DNA from: an uncultured Gammaproteobacteria bacterium
GTDB taxonomy: Bacteria; Pseudomonadota; Gammaproteobacteria; Arenicellales; JAANXG01
Direction: 5' to 3'
DNA length: 64,000 nucleotides
Assembly (NCBI GenBank): GCA_947259705.1
Contig: CAMYNL010000006.1
Coordinates: 1-64,000, forward strand
Shown: piece after piece, positions 1-9,220 of the stretch
Position numbering within the stretch: position 1 is the first letter of the stretch
Layout of the letters: every line of letters starts with the position of its first letter
Made by a program: the position numbers and the translations under genes
The notes under the pieces: model-generated
The model's input: only the letters and a program-made list of their open reading frames with translations
Database searches by the model: none
Told to the model about the DNA's origin: nothing

Positions 1-432
1 CGCCGGCGCCTCTACTTCGTGCCATTTACAGTGACGATCCCGCCCCAGGACCGCGACCCCGACCTGGCCGACAAGCTACGGGCTGAAATGGGGGGAATAC
101 TGGCCTGGGCCATTGAGGGGTGCCTGGATTGGCAACGCGAGGGACTGAATGCCCCGGAGGCGGTGCGGGCGGCGACTGCGGAGTACTTCCGCGATCAAGA
201 CCTGCTGCTGCAGTGGATCGAGGACTGCTGCGAAACCGGGCCGACCTGCTGGGAGGCGCCGCGCCTATTGTTCAACAGCTGGGCCGAATGGTGCCGCGAC
301 CGCCATGAGGATCCGAAAACCGAGAAATCATTTGCCGGGCGGCTGGACCGGGCGGGATTCCCCGGTGGCCGAGATCGTGCCCGCGGCGGGCGATACCGGC
401 AGGGGGTCAAGCTACTGAATGAACAGCCATGA
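1..432 (+). CDS. phage/plasmid primase, P4 family, C-terminal fragment
   Basis: The frame is open from the first base, so the gene starts outside the window and only about 143 C-terminal residues are seen. The stretch RRRLYFVPFTVTIPPQDRDP, then DLADKLRAEMGGILAWAIEG, is the typical end of the D5/P4-type superfamily 3 helicase core, followed by the small C-terminal domain. Such proteins prime and unwind DNA for replication of satellite phages and integrative elements. It sits upstream of the DUF4224 and integrase genes on the same strand. The fragment is confidently assigned by family; the specific element type is not. Confidence 0.75.
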   Translation, partial: RRRLYFVPFTVTIPPQDRDPDLADKLRAEMGGILAWAIEGCLDWQREGLNAPEAVRAATAEYFRDQDLLLQWIEDCCETGPTCWEAPRLLFNSWAEWCRDRHEDPKTEKSFAGRLDRAGFPGGRDRARGGRYRQGVKLLNEQP

Positions 433-568
433 CTACGCTGTGTCGGATGTGTCGGATTTTAGGTTATAGACGTGTACGCGCGCGCCATACGTACTATTAA
501 GGGAAACCCGTCACACCCGACATGGCGGTGTTTTCGAAAAGATACATGGTAATTTGCGGCGTAGATTA

Positions 569-811
569 GTGAGTGATCGGGAACCCATATTTCTCACGCC
601 CGAGGAAATCCGGGTTTTGACGGGATATACTCGCAAGGCCGATCAGCGCCGGGAGCTGCAGGCCCTGGGGTTAAAGTTCCTGGTGAATCACACTGGGCGA
701 CCAGTGGTCCTGAGACTGGCGCTGGCTGAGCATTTCGGTGTGCGGGACGCTAGCCCATGCATGCCCGATCTCGAAGCTTTGGAGGAGTTGGAAAGTGGGA
801 AGACGGCGTAA
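569..811 (+). CDS. DUF4224 domain-containing protein
   Basis: A protein of about 80 residues with the core FLTPEEIRVLTGYTRKADQ and a basic C-terminal half, typical of the DUF4224 family. These small proteins are found directly upstream of phage-type integrases and are often thought to be accessory or excisionase-like DNA-binding proteins; their function is not established. The start used is GTG at 569; a TTG at 554 is in frame. The 3' end overlaps the integrase start by 17 bases, which suggests translational coupling. Confidence 0.65.
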   Translation: MSDREPIFLTPEEIRVLTGYTRKADQRRELQALGLKFLVNHTGRPVVLRLALAEHFGVRDASPCMPDLEALEELESGKTA

Positions 812-1739
812 ATCACACAAGCACTTGCCAGAGCGTGTATACCTGCGATCAGGTTCTTACTATTTCGTGGACTACTCAGGGAAGTGGCACAACGGACAAC
901 TGGCCGATTACGATTCCCAAGTCACCACGATGGCGGGTCTGATAGATCGTTACTTGCGGGAAGTGTCGCCTACGAAGGCGCAGAGCACATACAAGGACCA
1001 CATCAAGCAAGCTAAGTATCTGCGGGCAGCATTCGGGAACTTGAGGCCGATCCAGATCAAGGCTCAGGGGGTGTATGCCTATCTTGATGCGCGGGGGAAG
1101 CGGAGCAGGGTGCAGGCGAATCGCGAACTTGCTCTGTTGAGTCATATCTTTAAATACGCCATCCGCTGGGGCGCAGCCGACCGCAACCCATGCATCGGTG
1201 TGGAGCGATTCAAGGAGATACCCAGGGACCGATATGTTGAGGATTGGGAGTACGCAGCATTCCGCGAGTTCGCTGGACCCCTAATCGCGGCTTACATGGA
1301 TTTCAAATTTCTGACGGGCTTGCGCAAAGGCGACGTGCTGTCCTTGAAGATCGAGCACCTGAAAGAGAACGGCATCCACGCCCACATCTCGAAAACCAAC
1401 AAAGACATCATCATCGAATGGACCGATGCGCTGCGGGAAGCGGTGGCAGCGATCAGGAGGTTACCCCGTCCAAGTAAGGTGACTGGGTTGTACCTGTTCT
1501 GTACCCGGCACGGCAGGCCCTACACCGTATCCGGCTTCAGTTCGATATGGCAGCGGAAGATGAGGGCCGCGATAGACCAGGGCGTGATCAAGGAGAGGTT
1601 CACTGACCACGACCTCCGTGCCAAGTCAGGAAGTGATACCGACCTCGAACATGCATCCACGTTACTGGCACATCTGGACGCTCGAACAACGAAGAGGCAC
1701 TACAGGCGAAAAGTGCCCGTAGTGAGGCCCTTAAAGTAA
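795..1739 (+). CDS. tyrosine-type site-specific integrase
   Basis: A 314-residue phage integrase. The N-terminal part has an arm-binding-like region (PERVYLRSGSYYFVDYSGKW) and a SAM-like core-binding domain. The catalytic domain shows the Arg in TGLRKGDVL, a Lys in the SKTNK beta-hairpin, the His-x-x-Arg of DHDLRAKSG, and a His...Tyr pair in LAHLDARTTKRHY. The open frame extends back to 738, but the GTG at 795 follows GGAGGAG and begins where homology-like sequence starts. It is the gene next to tRNA-Ile2, so the tRNA 3' end is the likely attB. The second-histidine motif reads LAHLD instead of the common LGH. Confidence 0.88.
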   Translation: MGRRRKSHKHLPERVYLRSGSYYFVDYSGKWHNGQLADYDSQVTTMAGLIDRYLREVSPTKAQSTYKDHIKQAKYLRAAFGNLRPIQIKAQGVYAYLDARGKRSRVQANRELALLSHIFKYAIRWGAADRNPCIGVERFKEIPRDRYVEDWEYAAFREFAGPLIAAYMDFKFLTGLRKGDVLSLKIEHLKENGIHAHISKTNKDIIIEWTDALREAVAAIRRLPRPSKVTGLYLFCTRHGRPYTVSGFSSIWQRKMRAAIDQGVIKERFTDHDLRAKSGSDTDLEHASTLLAHLDARTTKRHYRRKVPVVRPLK

Positions 1740-1743
1740 AAAA

Positions 1744-1771
1744 TATTGGAAAGAACGCCGTTTATTGGAAA
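1744..1771. repeat. paired direct repeat, possible integrase arm sites
   Basis: TATTGGAAA occurs at 1744-1752 and again at 1763-1771, a 19-base period (about two helical turns). The pair lies between the integrase stop and the tRNA 3' end, where arm-type integrase sites can occur. Function is inferred from position only. Confidence 0.35.
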
Positions 1772-1788
1772 CCACAATGATTTTGTGG
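1772..1788 (-). terminator. weak hairpin downstream of tRNA-Ile2
   Basis: CCACAA-TGATT-TTGTGG forms a perfect 6-bp stem. On the minus strand it follows the tRNA 3' end by about 20 bases and is followed by TTTCC, so it could be a weak terminator. The U-tract is short and the stem is AT-containing. Confidence 0.3.
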
Positions 1789-1807
1789 ATTGTAAGTATT
1801 TGATTTT

Positions 1808-1884
<77 letters not shown>

Positions 1885-1946
1885 GTAAAAGACACGGGCG
1901 AGAGCCCACAGCCCCCGCCCGCATGCGCGAAAGTCGATCGAACTCT

Positions 1947-3761
1947 CTACGTCTCGAGAAAGCTTCGCAGGTGCTCTGACCGCGATGGATGGCGTAGTTT
2001 ACGCAGCGCCTTGGCCTCGATCTGTCGGATGCGCTCGCGGGTGACGTCGAACTGTTTGCCCACTTCCTCGAGCGTGTGATCGGTGTTCATACCGATGCCG
2101 AAGCGCATGCGCAATACCTTGGCCTCCCTCGGCGTCAAGGTATCCAGGATGTCTTGGGTTGCCCCGGTCAGGCCGGACGAAGTGGCCGCCTCCATTGGGG
2201 CCAGCACATTCTTGTCCTCGATGAAGTCTCCGAGATGAGAATCTTCGTCGTCGCCGATGGGCGTCTCCATGGAAATGGGCTCCTTCGCGATCTTCAGCAC
2301 TTTGCGGATTTTTTCCTCTGGCATCTCCATGCGTTCGGCCAGTTCCTCGGGCAGCGCCTCGCGACCCTTTTCCTGTAGGATCTGGCGCGAGATGCGATTG
2401 AGCTTGTTGATAGTTTCGATCATGTGCACCGGGATGCGGATGGTCCGCGCCTGGTCGGCTATAGAGCGAGTGATGGCCTGCCGGATCCACCAGGTGGCAT
2501 AAGTTGAAAACTTGTATCCACGCCGGTACTCGAACTTATCCACTGCCTTCATCAGACCAATGTTGCCTTCCTGGATCAGGTCGAGGAACTGCAGACCGCG
2601 GTTCGTATACTTCTTGGCAATGGAGATAACGAGGCGCAGGTTGGCCTCCACCATTTCCTTCTTGGCCCGGCGCGCCTTGGCCTCGCCGATGGACATACGG
2701 CGGTTGACCTCTTTCAGTTCCGGAATCGGGATCCCCACGGACTTCTCCAGCTGTATGAGCTTGTCCTGGTTGGAAACGATCTCCTCGCGCCGCGCCTCCA
2801 GCACGTCACGGTGTGTGTCCGCAACCTCCAGCAGTTTCTCGTACAGCTGGGGCTTGGTCTCGTTGCCCACGAAGACCTTGATAAATGTCTTGCGCGGCAT
2901 GCGCGCTTCCTTCACGCAGATGTCCATAATGGCCTTTTCGCGGGCGCGCGCATTCTCCACCAGGGAACGGACCTGGTCCCACAATGCGTCCACCTGCTTG
3001 GGGACGAACTTGATCTCCATCACGTCACGGGTCAGCTTCGTCTGAAGCTTCTTGGCGCGGTCGCTGCCGATACCATGGCGATCGAGTGCCCGCTTCATAC
3101 TGTCGTAGTTTCTGCGAATAGCGCGGAAGCGCTCTTGAGCTTCCTCCGGGTCGGGACCAAGATCCACTTCCTCTGTGGATTCCGAGTTGTCGTCATTGTC
3201 GGCGCTGGCCTGCTTTGGTTCCGGTATGGGTTCATCCACAGCGTTGGGATCGATGAATTCCACCAGCAGGTCTGTCAATCGCATCTCACTGTTGTCGATC
3301 ATTTCGGCCATGCGCAGGATTTCGGCAATGGTGATGGGGCAGGAAGCCACCGCCTCGGTGCATTGCCGAATACCATCCTCGATGCGCTTGGCGAGCTGAA
3401 TCTCGTCCTTGCGGGTGAGCAGGTCCACCGTTCCCATTTCCCGCATGTACATGCGCACAGGATCGGTCGTGCGGCCGAACTCGCTCTCGACGGCGGTAGT
3501 AAGCGCCGCCTCGGTATCGTCGTCGTCGGTGGTGGTGTCTTCCTTGAGGAGCAGGCTGTCCGGGTCGGGTGCCTTGTCGTAGACCAGGATGCCCATGTCG
3601 TTGATCATGTTGACCACGGCCTCGATCTGGTCCGTGTCGTGCATGTCCTCGGGCAGATGGTCGTTGATCTCCCTGTAGGTGAGAAAACCCTGCTCCTTGC
3701 CCTTAAGGATGAGCTTCTTCAGCTCTGACTGTTTACTTTCTGAATCCGCGATGATTGACAC
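1947..3761 (-). CDS. rpoD: RNA polymerase sigma factor RpoD (sigma-70)
   Basis: The 604-residue housekeeping sigma factor that directs RNA polymerase to most promoters. Visible parts: N-terminal region 1.1; region 1.2 ([18 protein letters not shown], about residue 100); the acidic non-conserved region around 190-215; region 2 with the [20 protein letters not shown] segment that melts and reads the -10 element; region 3; and region 4 near the C-terminus with [20 protein letters not shown] for the -35 element. The length is close to E. coli RpoD (613). It is the last gene of the rpsU-yqeY-dnaG-rpoD group and is separated from dnaG by 205 bases that hold a promoter candidate. Confidence 0.98.
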   Translation of the reverse strand: MSIIADSESKQSELKKLILKGKEQGFLTYREINDHLPEDMHDTDQIEAVVNMINDMGILVYDKAPDPDSLLLKEDTTTDDDDTEAALTTAVESEFGRTTDPVRMYMREMGTVDLLTRKDEIQLAKRIEDGIRQCTEAVASCPITIAEILRMAEMIDNSEMRLTDLLVEFIDPNAVDEPIPEPKQASADNDDNSESTEEVDLGPDPEEAQERFRAIRRNYDSMKRALDRHGIGSDRAKKLQTKLTRDVMEIKFVPKQVDALWDQVRSLVENARAREKAIMDICVKEARMPRKTFIKVFVGNETKPQLYEKLLEVADTHRDVLEARREEIVSNQDKLIQLEKSVGIPIPELKEVNRRMSIGEAKARRAKKEMVEANLRLVISIAKKYTNRGLQFLDLIQEGNIGLMKAVDKFEYRRGYKFSTYATWWIRQAITRSIADQARTIRIPVHMIETINKLNRISRQILQEKGREALPEELAERMEMPEEKIRKVLKIAKEPISMETPIGDDEDSHLGDFIEDKNVLAPMEAATSSGLTGATQDILDTLTPREAKVLRMRFGIGMNTDHTLEEVGKQFDVTRERIRQIEAKALRKLRHPSRSEHLRSFLET

Positions 3762-3799
3762 CCTGGGTCCGCCTCAATACAAAAATAAAATAACTTTTA

Positions 3800-3805
3800 A
3801 GTATA
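3800..3805 (-). promoter_or_regulatory. second possible -10 box for rpoD
   Basis: On the minus strand TATACT lies about 40 bases upstream of the rpoD start in an AT-rich patch (3780-3812) that contrasts with the surrounding GC-rich DNA. No good -35 hexamer is seen at 16-18 bases, so this is weak. Confidence 0.25.
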
Positions 3806-3939
3806 ACCTAACAGTCGGTAATCGCCTATCGGGAGGTCTGAAACAGCCCCACGACCGATAAGCGCCGGGGCCGGGGTCGGCCTCCGTGGTGTTGCGGATC
3901 GGGCAGGGTGCGACCGTCGGGGGTCGGCGAAGTGTTCCC

Positions 3940-3971
3940 CTTATATGGACGCGATCCGGGCTTTTTTCAAG
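3940..3971 (-). promoter_or_regulatory. candidate rpoD promoter overlapping the dnaG stop
   Basis: On the minus strand CTTGAAA (3971-3965) is followed after 14 bases by GTCCATAT and then TATAAG (3945-3940). It resembles a sigma-32 (heat-shock) promoter and could also serve as a loosely spaced sigma-70 one. In E. coli rpoD has a heat-shock promoter near the end of dnaG, so the position is suggestive. It is inferred by eye only. Confidence 0.42.
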
Positions 3972-5742
3972 CTGTATGTTGCCGACCGGGTCCTTTGGCA
4001 TGACGTTTGAGCAACCCGGGCAGGCGGCTTTTTTCGTCCGCCGACAGGGTGCCGTCCTTGGCCTTGTCCAGCAATTCGTCGAGTTCGCGGGACTCCCGGG
4101 CAAAGCGCAGCTTGGCGAGCTGTGCCTGGAACTCCTGCTGGATCCCTTCGTCGGGGATCAATTGTTCCGCGCGCGCCAGCTCGGAGAGACGTTTAAAATA
4201 GCGCCCCCCCCGAAAGCGCTCCAGGATCGCTGCGGTATTGAGACCCGGGTGTTCCCTGACCAGATGCACGATGTCGCGCAGCACGTCGCTGCCGGGCACC
4301 GAACCATCCGCCAGCCCGTCAACGTCACCGGCGATCCTGGCCAGATAGGGGTGCTGAACTAGCAGACCGAGCGCCACGCCAATGGTGCTCTTCGGTGGCG
4401 GGGCTTGCGCTGCGCGGCGTATCGTCTGCACGGGGCGGTGGCCAATCGACCGTGGCAGGGTGCCAGCCAAGGTGGCGCGATCGGTGCGCGCCAGGGTGGC
4501 AAGCCGGTCCACTATCAACTCGCGCAGCAGGCCCTCGGGTATCCGCTTCAGCAGGGGTCTGGCAAGTTCCACCAGCCGGGCGCGCCCGTCCAGCCGCGAC
4601 AGGTCTACCCGCTCGGTGAGGGTGCGCAGCAGGTAGTCGGGCAAGGGGACGGCCCCCTGGATACGCTGTTCAAAGCCCTCGGCGCCCTCGGCCCGTACCA
4701 GGGAGTCGGGGTCCTGTCCTTCGGGAAGGAACAGGAAACTGGCCTGGCGGCCGTCCTGCAGCACGCCCAGCGCGGTTTCCATTGCCCGAGCGGCGGCGGC
4801 AAGGCCGGCACGATCGCCGTCAAAGCAGAACACTACCTCGGCGCAGTGACGATACACCCTTTGCATGTGGGCCGTGGTGGTGGCGGTGCCCAGGGTGGCG
4901 ACGGCATAGTCGATACCGAACTGAGCCAGTGCGACGACGTCCATGTAGCCCTCCACGACCAGCGCCGTCTGCTGCTCCTTGATGGCGCCGCGGGCGGCGT
5001 ACAGGCCGTACAGTTCGGCACCCTTGTGGAACACCGGGGTCTCCGGTGAGTTCAGGTATTTGGGCTCGCCACTGTCCAGGATGCGACCGCCGAAAGCGAC
5101 GACACGGCCGCGGTGGTCCTGGATGGGAAACATGATCCGGTGCCGGAAGCGGTCGTAGTAACCACCGCCCTCCTTGCGAGTAAGCAGTCCCGCCTTCTCC
5201 ATCAACCGGCAATCGCCGTCATTTTTTCCCAGCGCATGGCGCAGGTTGTCCCACCCCGCCGGCGCATAACCGAGGCCGAAGCGGGCGGCGATCTCACCGC
5301 TGACGCCGCGGCCCTTGAGGTACCGCACTGCCTCCTCGGCATCCGCATGGCGCCGCAACTGTTCGCGGTAATAGCGATCGGCGCGTTCCAGCATGCCCAG
5401 CAGGTCGGCGCTCTGATCCGGTTGCCGGCTGCCGGGTTGGTCATCTCGCGGTACCTCAATGCCCACTCGGCTGGCCAGGTGCTCCACCGCCTCGACGAAA
5501 TCCATGTGCTCGAAGTCCATCAGGAAACCCAGCGCGGTACCGTGCGCCCCGCAGCCGAAACAGTGATAGAACTGTTTGCTCGGGCTGACGGTAAAGGAGG
5601 GGGTGCGTTCGTCATGGAAAGGGCAGCAGGCCTTGTATTCCTTGCCGGCCTTCTTGAGCGGCACGCGGCCATCGATCAGGTCGACGATATCGACGCGGGA
5701 GAGCAGCTCATCAATGAACGCATGGGGGATCTTGCCTGCCAT
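3967..5742 (-). CDS. dnaG: DNA primase DnaG
   Basis: Synthesises RNA primers at the replication fork with the DnaB helicase. 591 residues. The N-terminal CHC2 zinc finger is seen as C40, H43, C61, C64 (CCPFHDERTPSF ... YHCFGCG). The middle RNA-polymerase/TOPRIM region has the catalytic Glu in VVEGYMDVVAL and the metal-binding DGDRAG. The C-terminal third is the DnaB-interaction domain. It lies between yqeY and rpoD, the standard arrangement that ties primase, sigma factor and S21 synthesis together. The start ATG at 5742 gives the usual N-terminus (GKIPHAFIDELLSRVDIVDLI). Confidence 0.98.
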   Translation of the reverse strand: MAGKIPHAFIDELLSRVDIVDLIDGRVPLKKAGKEYKACCPFHDERTPSFTVSPSKQFYHCFGCGAHGTALGFLMDFEHMDFVEAVEHLASRVGIEVPRDDQPGSRQPDQSADLLGMLERADRYYREQLRRHADAEEAVRYLKGRGVSGEIAARFGLGYAPAGWDNLRHALGKNDGDCRLMEKAGLLTRKEGGGYYDRFRHRIMFPIQDHRGRVVAFGGRILDSGEPKYLNSPETPVFHKGAELYGLYAARGAIKEQQTALVVEGYMDVVALAQFGIDYAVATLGTATTTAHMQRVYRHCAEVVFCFDGDRAGLAAAARAMETALGVLQDGRQASFLFLPEGQDPDSLVRAEGAEGFEQRIQGAVPLPDYLLRTLTERVDLSRLDGRARLVELARPLLKRIPEGLLRELIVDRLATLARTDRATLAGTLPRSIGHRPVQTIRRAAQAPPPKSTIGVALGLLVQHPYLARIAGDVDGLADGSVPGSDVLRDIVHLVREHPGLNTAAILERFRGGRYFKRLSELARAEQLIPDEGIQQEFQAQLAKLRFARESRELDELLDKAKDGTLSADEKSRLPGLLKRHAKGPGRQHTA

Positions 5743-5816
5743 GAATGGATTGTATCAGCGCCACGCGGGCGCCGGTGGTGGGCGGTCGCCGCAGCGGCAG
5801 ACGGGCGCTGCGGCGC

Positions 5817-6263
5817 TCAGCCCTGCAGCCTGGCCTTGACCCGGGCGCTGACCTGGGCCATGTCCGCGCGGCCCTGGAGTTTCGGCTTCAGCAGCGCCAT
5901 TACCTTACCCATGTCCCGGATGCTGTCGGCGCCGGACTCACCGATGGCTGCCGTGATCAGCTCGTCGACGGCGTGGTCATCGAGTTGTGCCGGCAGGTAA
6001 CCCTGCAGCACGGCAAGGTTGTGTCGCTCCTTATCGGCGAGGTCTTCACGGTTCCCGGCGACGAACTGGCCGATGGCATCCTGGCACTGTTTGATCTGTT
6101 TCTGGATCACCGCCAGCACGCCGTCATCATCGAGTGCGACCTGATCGTCCACCTCGCGGCGCTGGATAGCCGCGCGCAACATTCGTATAGCCTCCAGGCG
6201 CAATTGTTCCTTGGCGCGCATGGCCGCCTTCATATCATCGCTGATACGGTCCTTCAGGCTCAC
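5817..6263 (-). CDS. yqeY: GatB/YqeY domain protein
   Basis: A 148-residue stand-alone YqeY protein, related to the tail domain of GatB that contacts tRNA in the Glu/Asp-tRNA amidotransferase. The start SLKDRISDDMKAAMRAKEQL and the ending DMGKVMALLKPKLQGRADM are characteristic. Function of the stand-alone form is not settled; tRNA binding is the usual suggestion. It lies between rpsU and dnaG, a common gammaproteobacterial arrangement, and is probably cotranscribed with both. Confidence 0.93.
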   Translation of the reverse strand: MSLKDRISDDMKAAMRAKEQLRLEAIRMLRAAIQRREVDDQVALDDDGVLAVIQKQIKQCQDAIGQFVAGNREDLADKERHNLAVLQGYLPAQLDDHAVDELITAAIGESGADSIRDMGKVMALLKPKLQGRADMAQVSARVKARLQG

Positions 6264-6278
6264 GCAGGGGCCGAGGGT

Positions 6279-6494
6279 CTAGTGGGGTCTTTGCAAGCGT
6301 ACGCGCTGACGTGATACGCGCTTCAGTTCGCGCTTGCGTGCGGCGGCAGCCTTGCGCTTGCGGATGGAGGTTGGTTTCTCGTAGTGCTCGCGACGGCGCA
6401 TCTCGGTAAACAGGCCGGCCTTTTCGCAGGCACGCCGAAATCGACGTAAAATCACGTCGAAGGGTTCATCCTGCCGGACCTTCACACTTGGCAT
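6279..6494 (-). CDS. rpsU: 30S ribosomal protein S21 (bS21)
   Basis: A 71-residue, very basic protein, exactly the usual bS21 length. [19 protein letters not shown] is the family signature and the C-terminus is rich in Arg and Lys. It is part of the small ribosomal subunit near the anti-Shine-Dalgarno region of 16S rRNA and helps initiation. It is the first gene of the rpsU-yqeY-dnaG-rpoD group. GAGGAAA precedes the ATG. It is divergent from tsaD. Confidence 0.98.
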   Translation of the reverse strand: MPSVKVRQDEPFDVILRRFRRACEKAGLFTEMRRREHYEKPTSIRKRKAAAARKRELKRVSRQRVRLQRPH

Positions 6495-6545
6495 ATACGG
6501 TGTTTCCTCGGTTCTGCTGCTCGATTGTTCTCAAAAGGGCGCGCA

Positions 6546-6576
6546 ATTCTAATGATTTGGCGGAAAAAAGTACACT
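6546..6576. promoter_or_regulatory. divergent rpsU/tsaD promoter region
   Basis: The 100-base gap between the divergent rpsU and tsaD holds TAGAAT on the minus strand (6551-6546) as a possible -10 box for rpsU and TACACT on the plus strand (6571-6576) for tsaD. Matching -35 boxes are poor. Position supports promoters here; the exact elements are weak. Confidence 0.3.
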
Positions 6577-6594
6577 TTTTGGCGGCGATAGCTG

Positions 6595-7650
6595 GTGAAT
6601 GCAACTGAAAACCCCACTCCATCTGCCGGTCCGCGACTGGTGCTGGGCATCGAGACTTCGTGTGATGACACCGCGGCGGCGCTTTATGACGGTGGCCGGG
6701 GGCTGCTCGCGCACCGGCTGTACTCGCAGATCGACATTCACCGGGATTTCGGCGGGGTGGTGCCGGAGCTGGCGGCCCGCGACCATATCCAGAAGCTGCT
6801 GCCGCTGGTGGCGGCGGTGATGGCCGCCGCGGGGGTGTCGCGCGAGCAGCTGGACGGCGTGGCCTACACCGCCGGGCCGGGGCTGGCGGGCGCCCTGCTG
6901 GTGGGGGCCGCGGTCGGCCGCAGTCTGGCCTGGTCGCTGGGGGTGCCCGCGGTGGGGGTGCATCATATGGAGGGCCACCTGCTGGCGCCCATGCTGGAGG
7001 ACCCGCAGCCGCAGTTCCCGTTCCTGGCCCTGCTGGTGTCCGGCGGCCACACCCTGCTCGCGGACGTGAGCGGCCCGGGTCGGTACCGGATCCTCGGGGA
7101 ATCGCTGGACGACGCAGTCGGCGAGGCCTTCGACAAGGCCGCCAAGCTGCTGGGGCTGGGTTACCCGGGCGGCCCCGCCATCGCCGCGGCAGCGCAGACG
7201 GGAGATCCGCGGCGGTTCCGCTTCCCGCGGCCCATGACCGATCGGCCCGGGCTGGATTTCAGCTTCAGCGGCCTGAAGACCTATACCCTGAACACGGTGC
7301 GGGATCACCAGCTGGAGGCGCAGACGGTGGCTGATATTGCCTGTGCGTTCCAGACCGCCGCGGTGGACACACTGGTCATCAAGGTAAAACGCGCCCTCGC
7401 CGCCAGTGGCCACCGGCGGCTGGTGGTGGCCGGCGGGGTAGGTGCCAACAAGCTGTTGCGGCAACGATTGTTGGACGAATGCGGCGAGTTCGGTGTTGCG
7501 GTGTATTACCCGCGCCCGGAGTTTTGTACCGACAACGGCGCCATGATCGCCTATGCCGGCTGGCTGCGTCTGCAGGCCTGCGCCGGTGAGGAGCCGGGTT
7601 TTACGGTGCGGCCGCGCTGGTCGCTGGAAGACCTGCCGGCACTGGACTAA
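6595..7650 (+). CDS. tsaD: tRNA N6-adenosine threonylcarbamoyltransferase TsaD
   Basis: Transfers the threonylcarbamoyl group to A37 of ANN-reading tRNAs as part of the TsaBDE complex. 351 residues, ASKHA fold. The N-terminal nucleotide motif [17 protein letters not shown] is followed by the metal-binding HHMEGH near residue 122, the second phosphate motif LLVSGGHT, and FSFSGLKT. The GTG start gives about 14 residues before the conserved core, slightly longer than usual. The stop overlaps the convergent plsY stop within TTAA. Confidence 0.97.
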   Translation: MNATENPTPSAGPRLVLGIETSCDDTAAALYDGGRGLLAHRLYSQIDIHRDFGGVVPELAARDHIQKLLPLVAAVMAAAGVSREQLDGVAYTAGPGLAGALLVGAAVGRSLAWSLGVPAVGVHHMEGHLLAPMLEDPQPQFPFLALLVSGGHTLLADVSGPGRYRILGESLDDAVGEAFDKAAKLLGLGYPGGPAIAAAAQTGDPRRFRFPRPMTDRPGLDFSFSGLKTYTLNTVRDHQLEAQTVADIACAFQTAAVDTLVIKVKRALAASGHRRLVVAGGVGANKLLRQRLLDECGEFGVAVYYPRPEFCTDNGAMIAYAGWLRLQACAGEEPGFTVRPRWSLEDLPALD

Positions 7651-8237
7651 CGGCGTCGCAGTGTCATCCGGTCCTCGTCGCCGGCAAACAAGCGGCGCAG
7701 GTTGCTGCGGTGGCGCCACAGCAGCAACACCGCCAGCACCACCGATAGCAGCAGGTAGGGCAGTCCGGGTAGCAGCAGGTGGGTCAGCAAAGGTGACAAT
7801 GCGGCAGTTGCCATCGCGGCCAGTGACGAATAGCGAAACAACAATGCAACCGCCAGCCATGTGCCGACCAGGGCGACGCCCAGCCACGGACTCAGCGCCA
7901 GGTATACGCCGAGGCCGGTGGCTACCCCCTTGCCGCCCTGAAACGCGAAGAATATCGGGAATAGGTGGCCGATGAACGCGCCGGCGGCGGTCAACGCCAG
8001 GATCACGGGATCATCGCTCAGTACGCGTGCCAGCAGGACCGGGAGCAAGCCCTTGAGCACGTCCCCGGTCAAGGTGAGGGCGGCCCCGCCCTTGCTGCCG
8101 AGGCGCAGGATGTTGGTGGCACCCGGGTTGCCGCTGCCCACGGTGCGCGGGTCAGGCAGGTCCAACAAACGCGCCACCACTACGGCACTGGAGATGGAAC
8201 CGAAAAGATACGCCAGCAGCGGCAGCAGGTAGGACAT
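7647..8237 (-). CDS. plsY: glycerol-3-phosphate acyltransferase PlsY
   Basis: An integral membrane enzyme that acylates glycerol-3-phosphate from acyl-phosphate, the first step of phospholipid synthesis. 196 residues, with about five hydrophobic segments. Family motifs: [20 protein letters not shown] at the N-terminus, [21 protein letters not shown] (phosphate-binding loop), and [16 protein letters not shown]. It lies beside tsaD and folB, a common gammaproteobacterial neighbourhood. The C-terminus [11 protein letters not shown] is hydrophilic. Confidence 0.96.
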   Translation of the reverse strand: MSYLLPLLAYLFGSISSAVVVARLLDLPDPRTVGSGNPGATNILRLGSKGGAALTLTGDVLKGLLPVLLARVLSDDPVILALTAAGAFIGHLFPIFFAFQGGKGVATGLGVYLALSPWLGVALVGTWLAVALLFRYSSLAAMATAALSPLLTHLLLPGLPYLLLSVVLAVLLLWRHRSNLRRLFAGDEDRMTLRRR

Positions 8238-8356
8238 GGCACTATTTGATTGCTTGGAGGCCCAAGCGTCAAGCGTGCCGGGTATACTGTGTCCCCAACC
8301 CGGCGCCGTCGAACACGCGGTCGCCGATGCAGTTTGACGGAAACGGGGTGGTCGTA

Positions 8357-8719
8357 GTGGACATTATCTATCTTCACGGTATCAAGGTGGAGTGTGTCAT
8401 CGGTGTCTGGGCCTGGGAGCGGCAGATCAAGCAGCTGATCAGCATAGACCTCGACATGGCGACCGACATCAGGCGGGCCGCGGCCAGCGACGATCTCGCC
8501 GATACTCTGAACTACAAGGCAATTGCCAAACGCGTGCAGTCGTATGTTGGTAATTCGCGTTTCCAGCTGGTGGAGACTCTGGCGGAAAAGACCGCGGACC
8601 TGCTGATGACGGAGTTTGGAATCCCATGGTGCCGGGTGAGGGTGAACAAGGGCGGCGCGGTCCGCGGCGCGCGTGACGTGGGCGTCGTCATTGAGCGTGG
8701 AGAGGGCCGGGTTGCCTAG
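8357..8719 (+). CDS. folB: dihydroneopterin aldolase FolB
   Basis: Converts dihydroneopterin to 6-hydroxymethyl-dihydropterin in folate synthesis. About 120 residues from the GTG at 8357 (DIIYLHGIKVECVIGVWAWE); an ATG at 8327 and an upstream extension to 8246 are open but not family-like. Motifs include DDLADTLNYKAIAKRV, VETLAEKTADLLM and RVRVNKGGAVRGARDVGV. It overlaps folK by 8 bases, so the two consecutive steps of the pathway are coupled. Confidence 0.94.
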   Translation: MDIIYLHGIKVECVIGVWAWERQIKQLISIDLDMATDIRRAAASDDLADTLNYKAIAKRVQSYVGNSRFQLVETLAEKTADLLMTEFGIPWCRVRVNKGGAVRGARDVGVVIERGEGRVA

Positions 8720-9203
8720 GGTATTCGTCAGCGTCGGCAGCAACATCGACCGCGCCCGCAATATCCGCTCGGCGCTGGACACTATGGCCGCGCAGTTTGG
8801 TGAACTGGTGATCTCCGAAATCTACGAGAGCGAAGCGGTGGGCTTCGAAGGGCAGAATTTCTACAATCTGGTGGTAGCCTTCGATACCGACCTCGGACTG
8901 GATGAACTGGTCGCGAGGCTGCACGACATCGAGTATGCGCACGGCCGTGCCCGCAGCAACAGGAAGTTCGCCCCGCGCACCCTGGACCTGGATCTGCTCA
9001 TCTACGGCGGCCTTGTCGACCATGCAACGCCCCACGACGTGCCGCGGCATGAGATCACCGAGTATGCCTTCGTGTTGCGGCCGTTGAGCGAAATCGCCGG
9101 CGACGAGGTTCATCCGGAAAGCGGCCAGACCTACGCACAGATGTGGCAGGCCTTCAGTGATCGCGGGCAAAGATTGTGGCGGGTAGTGCGGCGGCCGGAC
9201 TGA
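8712..9203 (+). CDS. folK: hydroxymethyldihydropterin pyrophosphokinase FolK
   Basis: Transfers pyrophosphate from ATP to 6-hydroxymethyl-dihydropterin. 163 residues from a TTG at 8712, preceded five bases earlier by GGAGAGGG; GTG at 8697 is an alternative. The signature FAPRTLDLDLLIYGG and the N-terminal FVSVGSNIDRARNI are clear, as is VPRHEITEYAFVLRPLSEI. The start lies inside the end of folB. It is followed convergently by a pteridine-reductase-type SDR. Confidence 0.95.
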   Translation: MPRVFVSVGSNIDRARNIRSALDTMAAQFGELVISEIYESEAVGFEGQNFYNLVVAFDTDLGLDELVARLHDIEYAHGRARSNRKFAPRTLDLDLLIYGGLVDHATPHDVPRHEITEYAFVLRPLSEIAGDEVHPESGQTYAQMWQAFSDRGQRLWRVVRRPD

Positions 9204-9220
9204 GCACCGCGGTGGCGGGG

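Larger units (their letters stand above)
1..1807 (+). mobile_element. integrase end of an integrative element in tRNA-Ile2
   Basis: A P4-type primase/helicase C-terminus, a DUF4224 protein and a tyrosine integrase are packed in one direction and stop just before the 3' end of a tRNA gene, the usual attachment site of P4-like satellites, prophages and integrative elements. The window begins inside the element, so its other end and the second attachment copy lie to the left. Its boundary at the tRNA is inferred from gene content, not from a seen direct repeat. From the tRNA onward the genes are ordinary chromosomal ones. Confidence 0.75.

Noticed and set aside
6466-7887. 473-codon minus-strand open frame opposite tsaD
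   Set aside because: Crosses rpsU and plsY ends, Arg/Gln/Pro-rich shadow of tsaD.
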